Assembly (NCBI GenBank): GCA_034142505.1
Contig: JAWZDV010000075.1
Span: 62,001 to 126,000 of the forward strand
Length of the DNA stretch: 64,000 bases
Source of the DNA: Hungatella_A sp034142505
GTDB lineage: Bacteria > Bacillota > Clostridia > Lachnospirales > Lachnospiraceae
Direction of reading: 5' to 3'
Part shown: positions 1-7,304 of the stretch, piece after piece
How the letters are laid out: each line of letters begins with the position of its first letter
How positions within the stretch are numbered: position 1 is the first letter of the stretch
Program-made: the position numbers and the translations under genes
The notes under the pieces: generated by a model
Seen by the model: the letters and a program-made list of their open reading frames with translations, nothing else
Databases searched by the model: none
What the model was told of the DNA's origin: nothing

Positions 1-1
1 G

Positions 2-502
2 CTGTTGTTCCGCTCGCCGACCTGTACCGAGGTGGACCGTATGGCAGGACTTGCGCTGGCTGAAATTGCCGGGATTGATGTCAATGAGTACGCGGCGGAG
101 ATGTTTGCGGCGGGAAGCAATTTGAAGAATAAGACGGATGAAGAGATCTTTTATCAGGATTTCAAGCGGTTTACTTCCGGGAAGGTTTCATTTGGCGTGG
201 GGCAGATCAGTTCTTTGAACCAGAAGGAGCTGGAGAAGCTGAAACAGCGGATGATTCCGTATCTGGAGAAAGCGCATAAAGAGCATGGGGTGGATATGAT
301 GTTCTTTATGTTAACTAATATTTTGACTGAGTCCACCACACTTCTGTGTGAGGGCGTGGGCGCGGAGTCCATGATTCTCAACGCGTTCCATATCGATGTG
401 GAGGAGAACGGAGACAAGAAGGATGGAGTTGTGGAGCTGGCCGGTGTCGTGTCCAGAAAGAAACAGCTGATTCCGGCAATTGGAATGGCTTTGCAGGGAT
501 AA
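2..502 (+). CDS. ppaC: Family II (Mn-dependent) inorganic pyrophosphatase, C-terminal part
   Basis: The gene enters from outside the window; only about 166 C-terminal residues are visible, so the DHH catalytic half is missing. What remains matches the linker and DHHA2 domain of family II pyrophosphatases: an SPTCTEVDR linker followed by LAEIAGID, and the C-terminal SRKKQ motif whose basic residues bind pyrophosphate in this family. The enzyme hydrolyses PPi to phosphate in the cytoplasm. The reading frame is open from base 2, so no start can be assigned. The next gene's ribosome site overlaps its stop codon, suggesting co-transcription. Some longer clostridial homologues carry CBS/DRTGG regulatory insertions; this cannot be judged from the fragment. 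Confidence 0.85.
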   Translation: MLFRSPTCTEVDRMAGLALAEIAGIDVNEYAAEMFAAGSNLKNKTDEEIFYQDFKRFTSGKVSFGVGQISSLNQKELEKLKQRMIPYLEKAHKEHGVDMMFFMLTNILTESTTLLCEGVGAESMILNAFHIDVEENGDKKDGVVELAGVVSRKKQLIPAIGMALQG

Positions 503-515
503 GGAGGAGAAGAAG

Positions 516-1115
516 ATGGGAAAACAGTATTGGAAGCCGGGCAATATGCTGTATCCGGTTCCGGTTGTGATGGTGAGCTGCCAGAGAGAAGGGGAGAAGC
601 CGAACATTATCACGGCGGCCTGGTGCGGAACCACGTCGTCCACGCCGGCGACGCTGTTTGTGTCGATTCGGCCGGAGCGGTATTCCCATGGGATTATCCG
701 TGAAACCGGGGAGTTTGTGGTAAATCTGGTGAACCGGGATCTGGTGTTTGCCACGGATTACTGTGGGGTGAAATCCGGGCGCGACGTGGATAAGTTTCAG
801 GAGATGAAGCTGACTCCGCTGCCGTCCCAGCATATCAGCGCCCCGGGAATTGCGGAAAGTCCGGTGAATTTAGAATGTAAGGTGCTGGATGTCAAATCGC
901 TGGGAAGCCATGATATGTTTCTGGCGGAAGTGGTTGGCGTGACGGTGGATGACAACTATATGGATGAGACCGGTAAGTTCAATTTAAACCAGACGGGACT
1001 TGTGGCTTATTCCCATGGTGAGTATTTTGAACTGGGGGAGAAACTGGGGAAATTTGGATATTCGGTGAAAAAACCAGAGAAAAATCGAGTAAAACCGGGA
1101 AAATCGAAAAATTAG
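516..1115 (+). CDS. Flavin reductase family protein
   Basis: A 199-residue soluble protein of the flavin reductase-like (FMN-binding split barrel) family. Supporting features are the N-terminal YPVPVVMVSC strand, the NIITAAWCGTTSSTPA segment typical of the flavin-binding loop, a SIRPERYSH stretch and a late GLVAYSHGEYFELGE C-terminal strand. Members bind FMN and use NAD(P)H or ferredoxin as reductant; the partner is not indicated here. The start at 516 is chosen because AAGGAGGA at 501-508 overlaps the upstream stop and lies at good spacing; an earlier in-frame ATG at 480 lies inside the previous gene. The C-terminus is a short Lys-rich tail of low complexity. Confidence 0.85.
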   Translation: MGKQYWKPGNMLYPVPVVMVSCQREGEKPNIITAAWCGTTSSTPATLFVSIRPERYSHGIIRETGEFVVNLVNRDLVFATDYCGVKSGRDVDKFQEMKLTPLPSQHISAPGIAESPVNLECKVLDVKSLGSHDMFLAEVVGVTVDDNYMDETGKFNLNQTGLVAYSHGEYFELGEKLGKFGYSVKKPEKNRVKPGKSKN

Positions 1116-1155
1116 TAAAATCGAAAAAACGCTTGATCAATAAGGAGATACACTT

Positions 1156-1680
1156 ATGGAGCTTAACAATATCACGCTGATCGGTATGCCGGCCTCCGGT
1201 AAGAGTACGGTGGGAGTTCTGCTGGCGAAGCGGTTGGGATTGTCGTTTGTGGATGTGGACATTCTGATACAGGAGAAGGAAAAACGCCTGTTGAAGGAGA
1301 TTATTGCGGACGTGGGCGACGACGGGTTTATGGAGATTGAAAACCGCATTAACGCGGAGCTGGACGTGGAGCGGTCGGTGATTGCTCCCGGCGGCAGTGT
1401 CATTTACGGAAAAGAGGCTATGGAGCATTTAAAAGAAATCAGCACGGTTGTCTATTTAAAGCTGAGTTACGAGGATGTGAAGGAGCGTCTGGGCGATCTG
1501 GTGGACCGCGGCGTGGTTTTGAAAGACGGGATGACTCTTTTAGATTTATACAACGAGCGGGTTCCCTACTATGAAAAGTACGCGGATATTACCGTCGATG
1601 AGTCAGGGGTCGGCAGTGCGGGAGAAACCGTTGATTTACTCAGGAAAATGATGGAAGAGCGGTTTGGACTTACTACATAA
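1156..1680 (+). CDS. Shikimate-kinase-like P-loop kinase, atypical active site
   Basis: 174 residues with a Walker A loop GMPASGKST (residues 10-18), a DVD motif near 33-35 and a C-terminal ERVPYYEKYADITVD stretch, the usual end of the shikimate kinase fold. Several expected substrate residues are changed: the Gly-Gly-Gly loop reads APGGS, and the FR.xE segment that supplies the shikimate-binding Arg reads FMEIE. It is therefore an ATP-dependent small-molecule kinase of the shikimate kinase family, but shikimate may not be its substrate. A ribosome site (AAGGAG) precedes the ATG. No other aromatic-pathway gene is adjacent; an EPSP-synthase-like gene lies about 58 kb downstream. Confidence 0.7.
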   Translation: MELNNITLIGMPASGKSTVGVLLAKRLGLSFVDVDILIQEKEKRLLKEIIADVGDDGFMEIENRINAELDVERSVIAPGGSVIYGKEAMEHLKEISTVVYLKLSYEDVKERLGDLVDRGVVLKDGMTLLDLYNERVPYYEKYADITVDESGVGSAGETVDLLRKMMEERFGLTT

Positions 1681-1711
1681 TAATCGTGAAACATTGGGGG
1701 ATACTGTTGGT

Positions 1712-2479
1712 ATGAAAAGAATTGTTGAGATATGCTGTGGAAGTTATTATGATGCAAAGCAGGCGGCTCTTGGAGGCGCGGAGCGGATTGAGTTAAACAG
1801 TGCGCTGCAGCTGGGCGGACTGACGCCGGCATCGGCCACGCTAAGGCTGGTGAAGCAGGATTTCCCGGAATTGAAGGTAGTCGCTATGGTGAGACCGAGA
1901 GGGGCCGGGTTCTGCTATTCGGAGGAGGAGTTCAAAGAGATGGAAGCCAATTGCCGGGAGCTGATAGCGAACGGGGCGGACGGAATTGCCTTTGGGTGTC
2001 TGAAACCGGACGGATCGCTGAATGTGGAGCAGAATCAGACACTGATTGAGATCATCAAAGCCGGCGGCCGGGAGAAGGAAGCTGTATTCCACCGCGCCTT
2101 TGACTGTACGGCGGACCCCTGTGAGACCATGGAGACGCTGATTGACCTCGGTGTGGACCGGATTCTTACCAGCGGGCTGAAGCCGAAGGCGGCGGACGGT
2201 GTGGAAATGTTATGTAAACTACAAAAGGCTTACGGTGACAAGATCCAGATTCTTGCAGGAAGCGGGGTTAATGCATCCAATGCTAAACTGCTGATGGATA
2301 AAACCGGACTGACCCAGGTTCACAGCTCCTGCAAGGACTGGCTGCGGGATGAGACCACGGTTGGCAATGAGGTGTCCTTTAGCATGGCGGACGGCGACCA
2401 CGAATCCTGTTACGATGCCGTGTCAAGACAGCTGGTGGAAGAGCTTCTTCTCAGTGTGGAAGCTCAGGAGGCAGAGTGA
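1712..2479 (+). CDS. cutC: CutC family protein (copper homeostasis / TIM barrel)
   Basis: 255 residues. The N-terminus MKRIVEICCGSYYDA, the AERIELNSALQLGGLTPA segment, MVRPRGAGFCYS and the HRAFD and ILTSGLKP motifs are the CutC signatures. The fold is a TIM barrel; the family was first linked to copper tolerance in E. coli, but its biochemical role is unsettled. The start at 1712 is chosen over an upstream in-frame codon at 1664 because the protein then begins at the conserved strand. The stop overlaps the next start (TGATG), implying translational coupling with the YitT-type membrane protein. Confidence 0.9.
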   Translation: MKRIVEICCGSYYDAKQAALGGAERIELNSALQLGGLTPASATLRLVKQDFPELKVVAMVRPRGAGFCYSEEEFKEMEANCRELIANGADGIAFGCLKPDGSLNVEQNQTLIEIIKAGGREKEAVFHRAFDCTADPCETMETLIDLGVDRILTSGLKPKAADGVEMLCKLQKAYGDKIQILAGSGVNASNAKLLMDKTGLTQVHSSCKDWLRDETTVGNEVSFSMADGDHESCYDAVSRQLVEELLLSVEAQEAE

Positions 2480-3351
2480 TGCTGGCACAACTGAAGAAAA
2501 ATAAAATGATGCGCAGAGTCATCACAATCGGGGCAGTGACCGCCTCGGCGCTTCTGCAGACTTTTGTGATTCAGTCCTTTATCCGCCCGGCCAACTTACT
2601 GTCCGGCGGATTTACCGGAGTGGCGATTTTGATTGAGAAGATCACCTCGCTGTACGGATTCAGTTTCTCAACGTCTCTTGGAATGCTGGTGCTCAACATT
2701 CCGGTGGCAATTCTGTGCAGCAAAAGCATCAGTGTGCGGTTTACCTTTTATTCCATGATGCAGGTATTTTTAGCCAGCTTCTTTCTGAAGGTGCTGCACT
2801 TTGAGCCGATGTTTAACGATGTGATGCTGAATGTGGTGTTTGGCGGATTTTTATATGGAATCGGGATTGTGATCGCACTTCGCGGCAATGCATCAACAGG
2901 AGGAACGGATTTTATTGCGCTTTACGTGTCCAACAAGACCGGCCGCTCCATCTGGGAGTATGTATTCGCCGGGAATGTGCTGATTCTCTGTATTTTTGGA
3001 TTTATATTCGGATGGATTTATGCGGGATATTCGATCTTGTTTCAGTTTATCTCAACAAAGACGATATCCTCGTTCCACCACCGCTATGAGCGGGTGACGC
3101 TCCAGATTACCACCACCAAGGCCGAGGCGGTGATCAAGGCCTATATCAGCCACTACCGCCACGGAATCTCCTGTGTGGACGCGGTGGGCGGTTACAGCCA
3201 TAAGAAGATGAATCTGCTTCATACCGTGGTTTCTTCCTACGAAGTGCCGGATATCGTGGCACTGATGAGAGAGGAAGACCCCCATGTGATTGTGAATATG
3301 ATCAGAACTGAGAATTTCTATGGAGGGTTTTACCAGGCTCCGATGGAATGA
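2479..3351 (+). CDS. YitT family membrane protein with DUF2179 domain
   Basis: 290 residues. The first two thirds hold five or six hydrophobic segments (for example around residues 15-35, 55-75, 80-100, 115-140 and 150-180) with the family motif PANLLSGGFTGVAILI and NASTGGTDFIAL; the last ~90 residues are the soluble DUF2179 domain (VVSSYEVPDIVALMREEDP region). Function is not established for the family; transport has been suggested. AGGAGG at 2466-2471 sets the ATG at 2479, one base into the cutC stop. A factor-independent terminator-like hairpin lies about 40 bases beyond the stop. Confidence 0.88.
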   Translation: MLAQLKKNKMMRRVITIGAVTASALLQTFVIQSFIRPANLLSGGFTGVAILIEKITSLYGFSFSTSLGMLVLNIPVAILCSKSISVRFTFYSMMQVFLASFFLKVLHFEPMFNDVMLNVVFGGFLYGIGIVIALRGNASTGGTDFIALYVSNKTGRSIWEYVFAGNVLILCIFGFIFGWIYAGYSILFQFISTKTISSFHHRYERVTLQITTTKAEAVIKAYISHYRHGISCVDAVGGYSHKKMNLLHTVVSSYEVPDIVALMREEDPHVIVNMIRTENFYGGFYQAPME

Positions 3352-3393
3352 TGGAAAAGGACCTGCGGCTGCAGGTCCATACCTTTCGAATAT

Positions 3394-3436
3394 AGAGAAG
3401 CAGCGGCACCTGCGAAATTGGTGTAGCTGCTTCTCT
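3394..3436. terminator. Bidirectional terminator-like hairpin between convergent genes
   Basis: An 11-bp perfect stem (AGAGAAGCAGC at 3394-3404, GCTGCTTCTCT at 3426-3436) with inner CACC/GGTG pairing, followed by CTTTTA. It separates the yitT-like gene (+) from the XRE gene (-). A smaller hairpin (GGACCTGC / GCAGGTCC, about 3359-3378) lies just before it. Confidence 0.7.
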
Positions 3437-3453
3437 TTTATCTGCTATATTCT

Positions 3454-3819
3454 TTAGTTCGTGTACTTGTGCTGATCGTCATTGTCCAAAAAGTTTAAAA
3501 ATGCCAATACTGCTTTAATCTGTTCCGGCTGAAGCCGTTCTATTTTCAGGATGGCTTTTTTGTGATTTTCAGTAAGCGCTTTGTTGGCTCTGGGGTATTT
3601 AAGCTTTGGCTCGGTTCCCTCCAGAACCCAGCTGCTGTTGTAGCCGAATTTTTCTTCAATTAAAGAAGCCAGGGCCTGGGATATATTTGTATTTCTGCCT
3701 TTGAGCAGAGCTGAGATATAGCTTTCAGTAACACCGAGTTCTTTTGCAAGATCTTTCTGTTTTAGATGATTTTCTTTCAGTATCATTTTGATTCGATCGC
3801 TTAAATTCAAGTTGGTCAC
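3454..3819 (-). CDS. XRE-family helix-turn-helix regulator
   Basis: 121 residues. Residues about 6-60 form a Cro/C1-type DNA-binding domain (LKQKDLAKELGVTESYISAL as helices 2-3), followed by SSWVLEGTEP, a phrase common in phage-type repressors. The C-terminus carries a short module (IERLQPEQIKAVLAFLNFLD) that reappears in the small protein encoded divergently. The protein probably represses its own promoter and the divergent one: a minus-strand promoter TTGACT (3856-3861), 17 bp, TATATT (3833-3838) overlaps the first of three AACTAAAyTCAr repeats. Soluble; no membrane segment. Confidence 0.88.
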   Translation of the reverse strand: MTNLNLSDRIKMILKENHLKQKDLAKELGVTESYISALLKGRNTNISQALASLIEEKFGYNSSWVLEGTEPKLKYPRANKALTENHKKAILKIERLQPEQIKAVLAFLNFLDNDDQHKYTN

Positions 3820-3845
3820 CGCCTTTGTATTGAATATATCATATC

Positions 3846-3908
3846 AACTAAATTCAGTCAAGAAATCAAAATTGACAACTAAACTCAGTTGTGTTAAACT
3901 AAACTCAA
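3846..3908. promoter_or_regulatory. Divergent promoter/operator region with three direct repeats
   Basis: AACTAAATTCAG (3846-3857), AACTAAACTCAG (3877-3888) and AACTAAACTCAA (3897-3908). The middle copy sits in a hyphenated palindrome, ACAACT-N6-AGTTGT (3875-3892). The plus-strand promoter reads TTGACA (3872-3877), 17 bp, TAAACT (3895-3900), so the palindrome fills its spacer; the minus-strand XRE promoter spacer holds the first repeat. This is the expected geometry for repression of both directions by the neighbouring XRE protein; binding itself is inferred. Confidence 0.7.
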
Positions 3909-3938
3909 ATTAGAATATCTTTGTTAAAGGAGAAAAAT

Positions 3939-4166
3939 ATGGAGCCCACGGAAAAAGATATTGTAATAAAAAAAATCATGGAATTGCCACCGGAGCAGCT
4001 ATCAAAAGTGCTGGTTTTTCTTGATGCGCTGGAGTCCGTGGGGAGCGGGAAAGCGATGGCATGGATGGAAGGTGATGGGAAAGAGCCTAGGACGATGAAT
4101 GGGGAAGGGAGGGAAAAAATCGAACGTTTTGCATTGGGTAAAACAGACACAAAAAGGTTTACATAA
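3939..4166 (+). CDS. Small companion protein sharing C-terminal module with XRE regulator
   Basis: 75 residues, acidic/basic mixed, no membrane segment. The start at 3939 follows AAAGGAG at 3926-3932. Residues about 11-28 (IMELPPEQLSKVLVFLDALE) align by eye with the C-terminal IERLQPEQIKAVLAFLNFLD of the divergent XRE protein, spaced the same way, so the two genes carry a common helical module that could mediate pairing or is a remnant of duplication. No recognised family. It lies 22 bases before the large secreted protein gene and is probably co-transcribed with it. Confidence 0.65.
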   Translation: MEPTEKDIVIKKIMELPPEQLSKVLVFLDALESVGSGKAMAWMEGDGKEPRTMNGEGREKIERFALGKTDTKRFT

Positions 4167-4188
4167 TTTGTGAAATAAGGAGACGAAT

Positions 4189-6264
4189 ATGAAGAATTTC
4201 AGAAAGCAGATGGCAGCATTGATGGCCGTCATAATGTTTGTCACTTGTATTAGTTTTAACGGGTCAGCGGCCGAGGTAGAGCGACGTTGGGAACTAAGCG
4301 AAGACGGAGAATGGACGTTTTGGAGAAACGGGGAGATGGTAACCGGGAAAATGATCTCCGAGACCAAGAATGGTGTGAAGAAGACGTACTACCTGAAAGA
4401 GGATGGAATTATGGCCAGTGATGAGACCTTTCAGGTATATGATATTGTAGATGGCCAGGATGAAGAGTATACTTGCTATGCGTATCCGGATGGGCATCTT
4501 GCAATCAGACAGTGGGTGAAACTTAACGATGAAGGCGAGTTGGCGTTAAAGAACCCGGATGGCAATTGGTACTACTTTGGAAATAATGGAGAGCGGTTCG
4601 AGAACAAACTGAAAAAAATTAATGGAACTGTTTATTATTTTGATGAAGACGGGAAAATGCTGACTGGATTCCAAGAGTGGGAAGAAAAAGACGGAGAAAG
4701 CACCACATATTATTTTATGCATGATGGTGGGAGAGCAGAGGGAAAATGGCTGTATATCGATGGGAACTGGTATTGTTTCAACAGTGACGGTACTTATAGG
4801 ACAGCGCAGACGGCTTCCAGTTCTGATGCGGATTATGTATTTGACGATGACGGCAAACTATCTTCCTCATCGCCTTATACGCCATGTCGTCCGGTGGAAT
4901 CCATAGCTTCTAGTGGTGAAACCGAGAGGGCGGTGGAAGTCGGAGAGGAAGTCAAACTTACTTTTGAGGTCGAACTTGCAACAGCCAGCAATGCAAAAGA
5001 GCAGGGATATACAAAAAACCATGATTGGTGGGTGGATATGGAATCAGAGGATAACCATGATCTGGCTCAGGAAAAAAAGCAGAAGTATGAAAATGGGAAA
5101 GTTACCGTAACCTATATCCCTAAGATGCCCAATACGGTATCGTTCAAAGCGGTCATTGACGGAGTGGAATCAGACAAGGTAACCGTAGTGTCCGACTGGG
5201 CTCAGGGTGAAAAGGCAGATGACCAAAAAACAGCAGTCATAGCAGATGCGCTGGCATCTGAAGACGTGGCAAGCGCAGTGTCAACCATCAAAGAACTGAG
5301 CAAAGAGATTGAGGACAGCGGCAAGATCAAGAGCATCTTGATGAAAGAGGTCGGCGCATTGGAACAACTGGATGAATCCTATGCCATGGCAAATCGGAAT
5401 ATAACCACACAAAATACTACAACCGCTGCGAAAGCATTGATGGGAAGCGGAACTGTCAAACTGATCGGCGGCAGTCTGAACGCTGAAAAGGGGGAAACGG
5501 TTGAGTTGAAGGTTGACCAGGGAGAAGAGGCAGAACTTCCGGAGACCTTTGAGAAGCAGGTTTCTTTCGGACTGAATATGTATATAGGCGGTTCTGAGAC
5601 ATCTCAGCTGGATGTTCCGGTAGTAATCAAGATGCCGATTCCAAAAGAACTCAGTGCAGATGGGCTGAAAGTTTACCACATTACATCAGACGGGCCGGAA
5701 TTGTTAGACACGAAAGTAAGCGACGGCATCGTGACATTTGTGACGGACAGCTTCAGTGATTATGTGTTTGCGGGCAAAGCGGCCGGCGGCGAATCCAGCG
5801 GCGGATCTACGAATAATCCGAGTAGTTCCAGCAGCAGTTCCGGCAGCAGTTCCAACAGAAGGGCAGCCACAAAGTCCACGATTCCGGAAACACCAGGCTC
5901 CTGGAATAAGCTGGCGAATGGCAAATGGCAGTTTATACAGGTAAACGGAGCGCCTTATTCCAACACCTGGATCTATGTGAATGGCCAGTGGTACTGGATC
6001 AACCAGACCGGGATTATGGCCGAAGGCTGGCAGAATATCAATGGGAAACGTTATTACTTGAATCCGGCAGACGGAGCCATGAAGAAAGGCTGGCTGCTGG
6101 ACGGCGCTTCCTGGTACTATTTAGATAACACCGGCGCAATGCAGACCGGCTGGGTATCTGTCGGCGGTAAATGGTATTATCTGAACACAGACGGCGTGAT
6201 GATGTTCAACAACATGACACCGGATGGTTATCAGGTTGACGCTACAGGCGCCTGGATTAAATAA
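4189..6264 (+). CDS. Secreted protein with N- and C-terminal cell-wall-binding repeats
   Basis: 691 residues. A signal peptide (basic MKNFRKQ, hydrophobic LMAVIMFVTCISF, then SAA) directs export. Residues about 35-220 contain aromatic/Gly repeats of the choline/glucan-binding type (GNWYYFGNNGERF, GTVYYFDEDGKML, GNWYCFNSDGTY). The centre (about 225-545) is Glu/Lys/Thr-rich with no catalytic motif I recognise; a Ser/Gly linker (about 547-575) leads to a second block of repeats (GQWYWINQTGIM, GKRYYLNPADGAM, SWYYLDNTGAM, GKWYYLNTDGVM). It should sit on the cell surface as an adhesin or scaffold. RBS AAGGAGA precedes 4189. Likely under the XRE-controlled promoter upstream. Confidence 0.85.
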   Translation: MKNFRKQMAALMAVIMFVTCISFNGSAAEVERRWELSEDGEWTFWRNGEMVTGKMISETKNGVKKTYYLKEDGIMASDETFQVYDIVDGQDEEYTCYAYPDGHLAIRQWVKLNDEGELALKNPDGNWYYFGNNGERFENKLKKINGTVYYFDEDGKMLTGFQEWEEKDGESTTYYFMHDGGRAEGKWLYIDGNWYCFNSDGTYRTAQTASSSDADYVFDDDGKLSSSSPYTPCRPVESIASSGETERAVEVGEEVKLTFEVELATASNAKEQGYTKNHDWWVDMESEDNHDLAQEKKQKYENGKVTVTYIPKMPNTVSFKAVIDGVESDKVTVVSDWAQGEKADDQKTAVIADALASEDVASAVSTIKELSKEIEDSGKIKSILMKEVGALEQLDESYAMANRNITTQNTTTAAKALMGSGTVKLIGGSLNAEKGETVELKVDQGEEAELPETFEKQVSFGLNMYIGGSETSQLDVPVVIKMPIPKELSADGLKVYHITSDGPELLDTKVSDGIVTFVTDSFSDYVFAGKAAGGESSGGSTNNPSSSSSSSGSSSNRRAATKSTIPETPGSWNKLANGKWQFIQVNGAPYSNTWIYVNGQWYWINQTGIMAEGWQNINGKRYYLNPADGAMKKGWLLDGASWYYLDNTGAMQTGWVSVGGKWYYLNTDGVMMFNNMTPDGYQVDATGAWIK

Positions 6265-6277
6265 GAAGAGTTGTAAA

Positions 6278-6317
6278 AAAGACGCGGTATCCCAAGTTTC
6301 CGGGATATTGCGTCTTT
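6278..6317. terminator. Intrinsic terminator after secreted protein gene
   Basis: Hairpin AAAGACGC..TATCCC / GGGATA..GCGTCTTT with a short loop (AAGTTTC) ending in T residues; it can serve both strands because it lies between convergent genes. Confidence 0.75.
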
Positions 6318-6353
6318 GTATGTTCCGGCGTCAGATTCAAATATCCAAATGTA

Positions 6354-7067
6354 TTAACGTTTAATATAAGTCAGCTGATATTTTGGCGAGTTCAGAATCA
6401 ACTCCGTGTAGTCCATCACTTGTCCATTTTCCAGGTGGGTGATATTTGCCACCTTGATGATGGGAGTGTCGGAGGTAATGCCGAACAGCTCAGCCACATC
6501 TTTGCTTGGATGAATCGGCGTGACGGTGTGGTGGCTGTATGCAATCGTCATGTGTTTCACCTGCTCAAAGTAATGATACTTGGATTTCTCCAGCATTTCG
6601 ATGGATAAATCCGGATATAAGCGGGCGGACATGTAGGAAGTCTCCAGCTGGAGAAGCTCGTCGTTGCCGTAGCGCTGCCTTCGAATAAAATAGATTGGCT
6701 CGTCTTTTTCGATATTTAAGATCGATGCGATATTGGCGGATGCTTTCTGCAGGGAGAATGCGGTCACGCGGGTGGCGGGAGTCATCCCCTGGGCCTTCAT
6801 CACGTCCGTGAACCCTAAAATCTGTGTGGGATTGGAGGTGACGGAAGGATGGCAGACCGAGGTGCCAACCCCTGCCATTCTGGACAGCAGGCCTCTGGCT
6901 ACTAAGTTGTCGGTTGCCTTGCGGACAGTCACCCTGGAGACCTGGTAGGTGGCGGCCAGTTCCAATTCTGTGGGAATCAAATCCCCTTTCTTATAGTAAC
7001 CCAGATTGATTTTTTCCAGCAGATCATTCTCAATCTGTTTGTACTGGGCAATCTTTTTTTCAGCCAT
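6354..7067 (-). CDS. GntR-family regulator with UTRA sensor domain
   Basis: 237 residues from the chosen ATG at 7067, which follows AGGAGGGG; an in-frame ATG at 7097 has no ribosome site. Residues about 5-70 form the winged helix (PTELELAATYQVSRVTVRKA), and about 90-235 the UTRA ligand domain (IYFIRRQRYGNDELL, ETSYM, HTVTPIHPSKDVAELFGI). This is the HutC/NagR-type group, usually sensing phosphorylated sugars. It is divergent from the sulfatase/PTS operon and two matching palindromes lie in the shared intergenic region, so it very likely controls that operon and itself. Confidence 0.9.
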   Translation of the reverse strand: MAEKKIAQYKQIENDLLEKINLGYYKKGDLIPTELELAATYQVSRVTVRKATDNLVARGLLSRMAGVGTSVCHPSVTSNPTQILGFTDVMKAQGMTPATRVTAFSLQKASANIASILNIEKDEPIYFIRRQRYGNDELLQLETSYMSARLYPDLSIEMLEKSKYHYFEQVKHMTIAYSHHTVTPIHPSKDVAELFGITSDTPIIKVANITHLENGQVMDYTELILNSPKYQLTYIKR

Positions 7068-7108
7068 ATTCGTTGTGTTCCCCTCCTGTTCCCGCATTTC
7101 ATACTTGA

Positions 7109-7137
7109 ATTATAATACAGAAATCACGAAAATACAA
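7109..7137 (-). promoter_or_regulatory. Promoter for the GntR gene
   Basis: On the minus strand TTGTAT (7132-7137), 17 bp, TATAAT (7109-7114), about 40 bases before the chosen start. The -35 lies next to the first GntR palindrome. Confidence 0.6.
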
Positions 7138-7143
7138 TAACGC

Positions 7144-7163
7144 TTATATGTATTGACATATAA
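7144..7163. promoter_or_regulatory. GntR operator site 1
   Basis: Perfect palindrome TTATATGT-ATTG-ACATATAA. The preceding AATACAATAACGC is nearly repeated before site 2, so the duplicated unit is longer than the palindrome. Confidence 0.7.
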
Positions 7164-7214
7164 AGGCCGAAAAGTGCGGTTAAAGATAAATACATTTAAT
7201 AATACAAATAACGC

Positions 7215-7252
7215 TTAAATGTATTGACATTTAGAAAAAAGCAATATATAAT
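7215..7252 (+). promoter_or_regulatory. Sulfatase/PTS operon promoter overlapped by GntR operator site 2
   Basis: Operator TTAAATGT-ATTG-ACATTTAG (7215-7234) contains the -35 box TTGACA (7224-7229); after a 17-bp spacer comes TATAAT (7247-7252). A repressor on the palindrome would block RNA polymerase directly. Site 1 is 71 bp upstream. Confidence 0.75.
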
Positions 7253-7304
7253 CAGCATAGATTAAAGCTTTTATAGCAAATATGGACAAAAGGAGAGAGA
7301 CAGG

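Noticed and set aside
4189..6264. Toxin or peptidoglycan hydrolase
   Set aside because: Wall-binding repeats are common to such proteins, but no catalytic domain or active-site motif is visible in the central region.
6347..6362. Third GntR operator (AAATGT-ATTA-ACGTTT)
   Set aside because: Imperfect palindrome overlapping the gntR stop codon, far from any promoter; probably chance.
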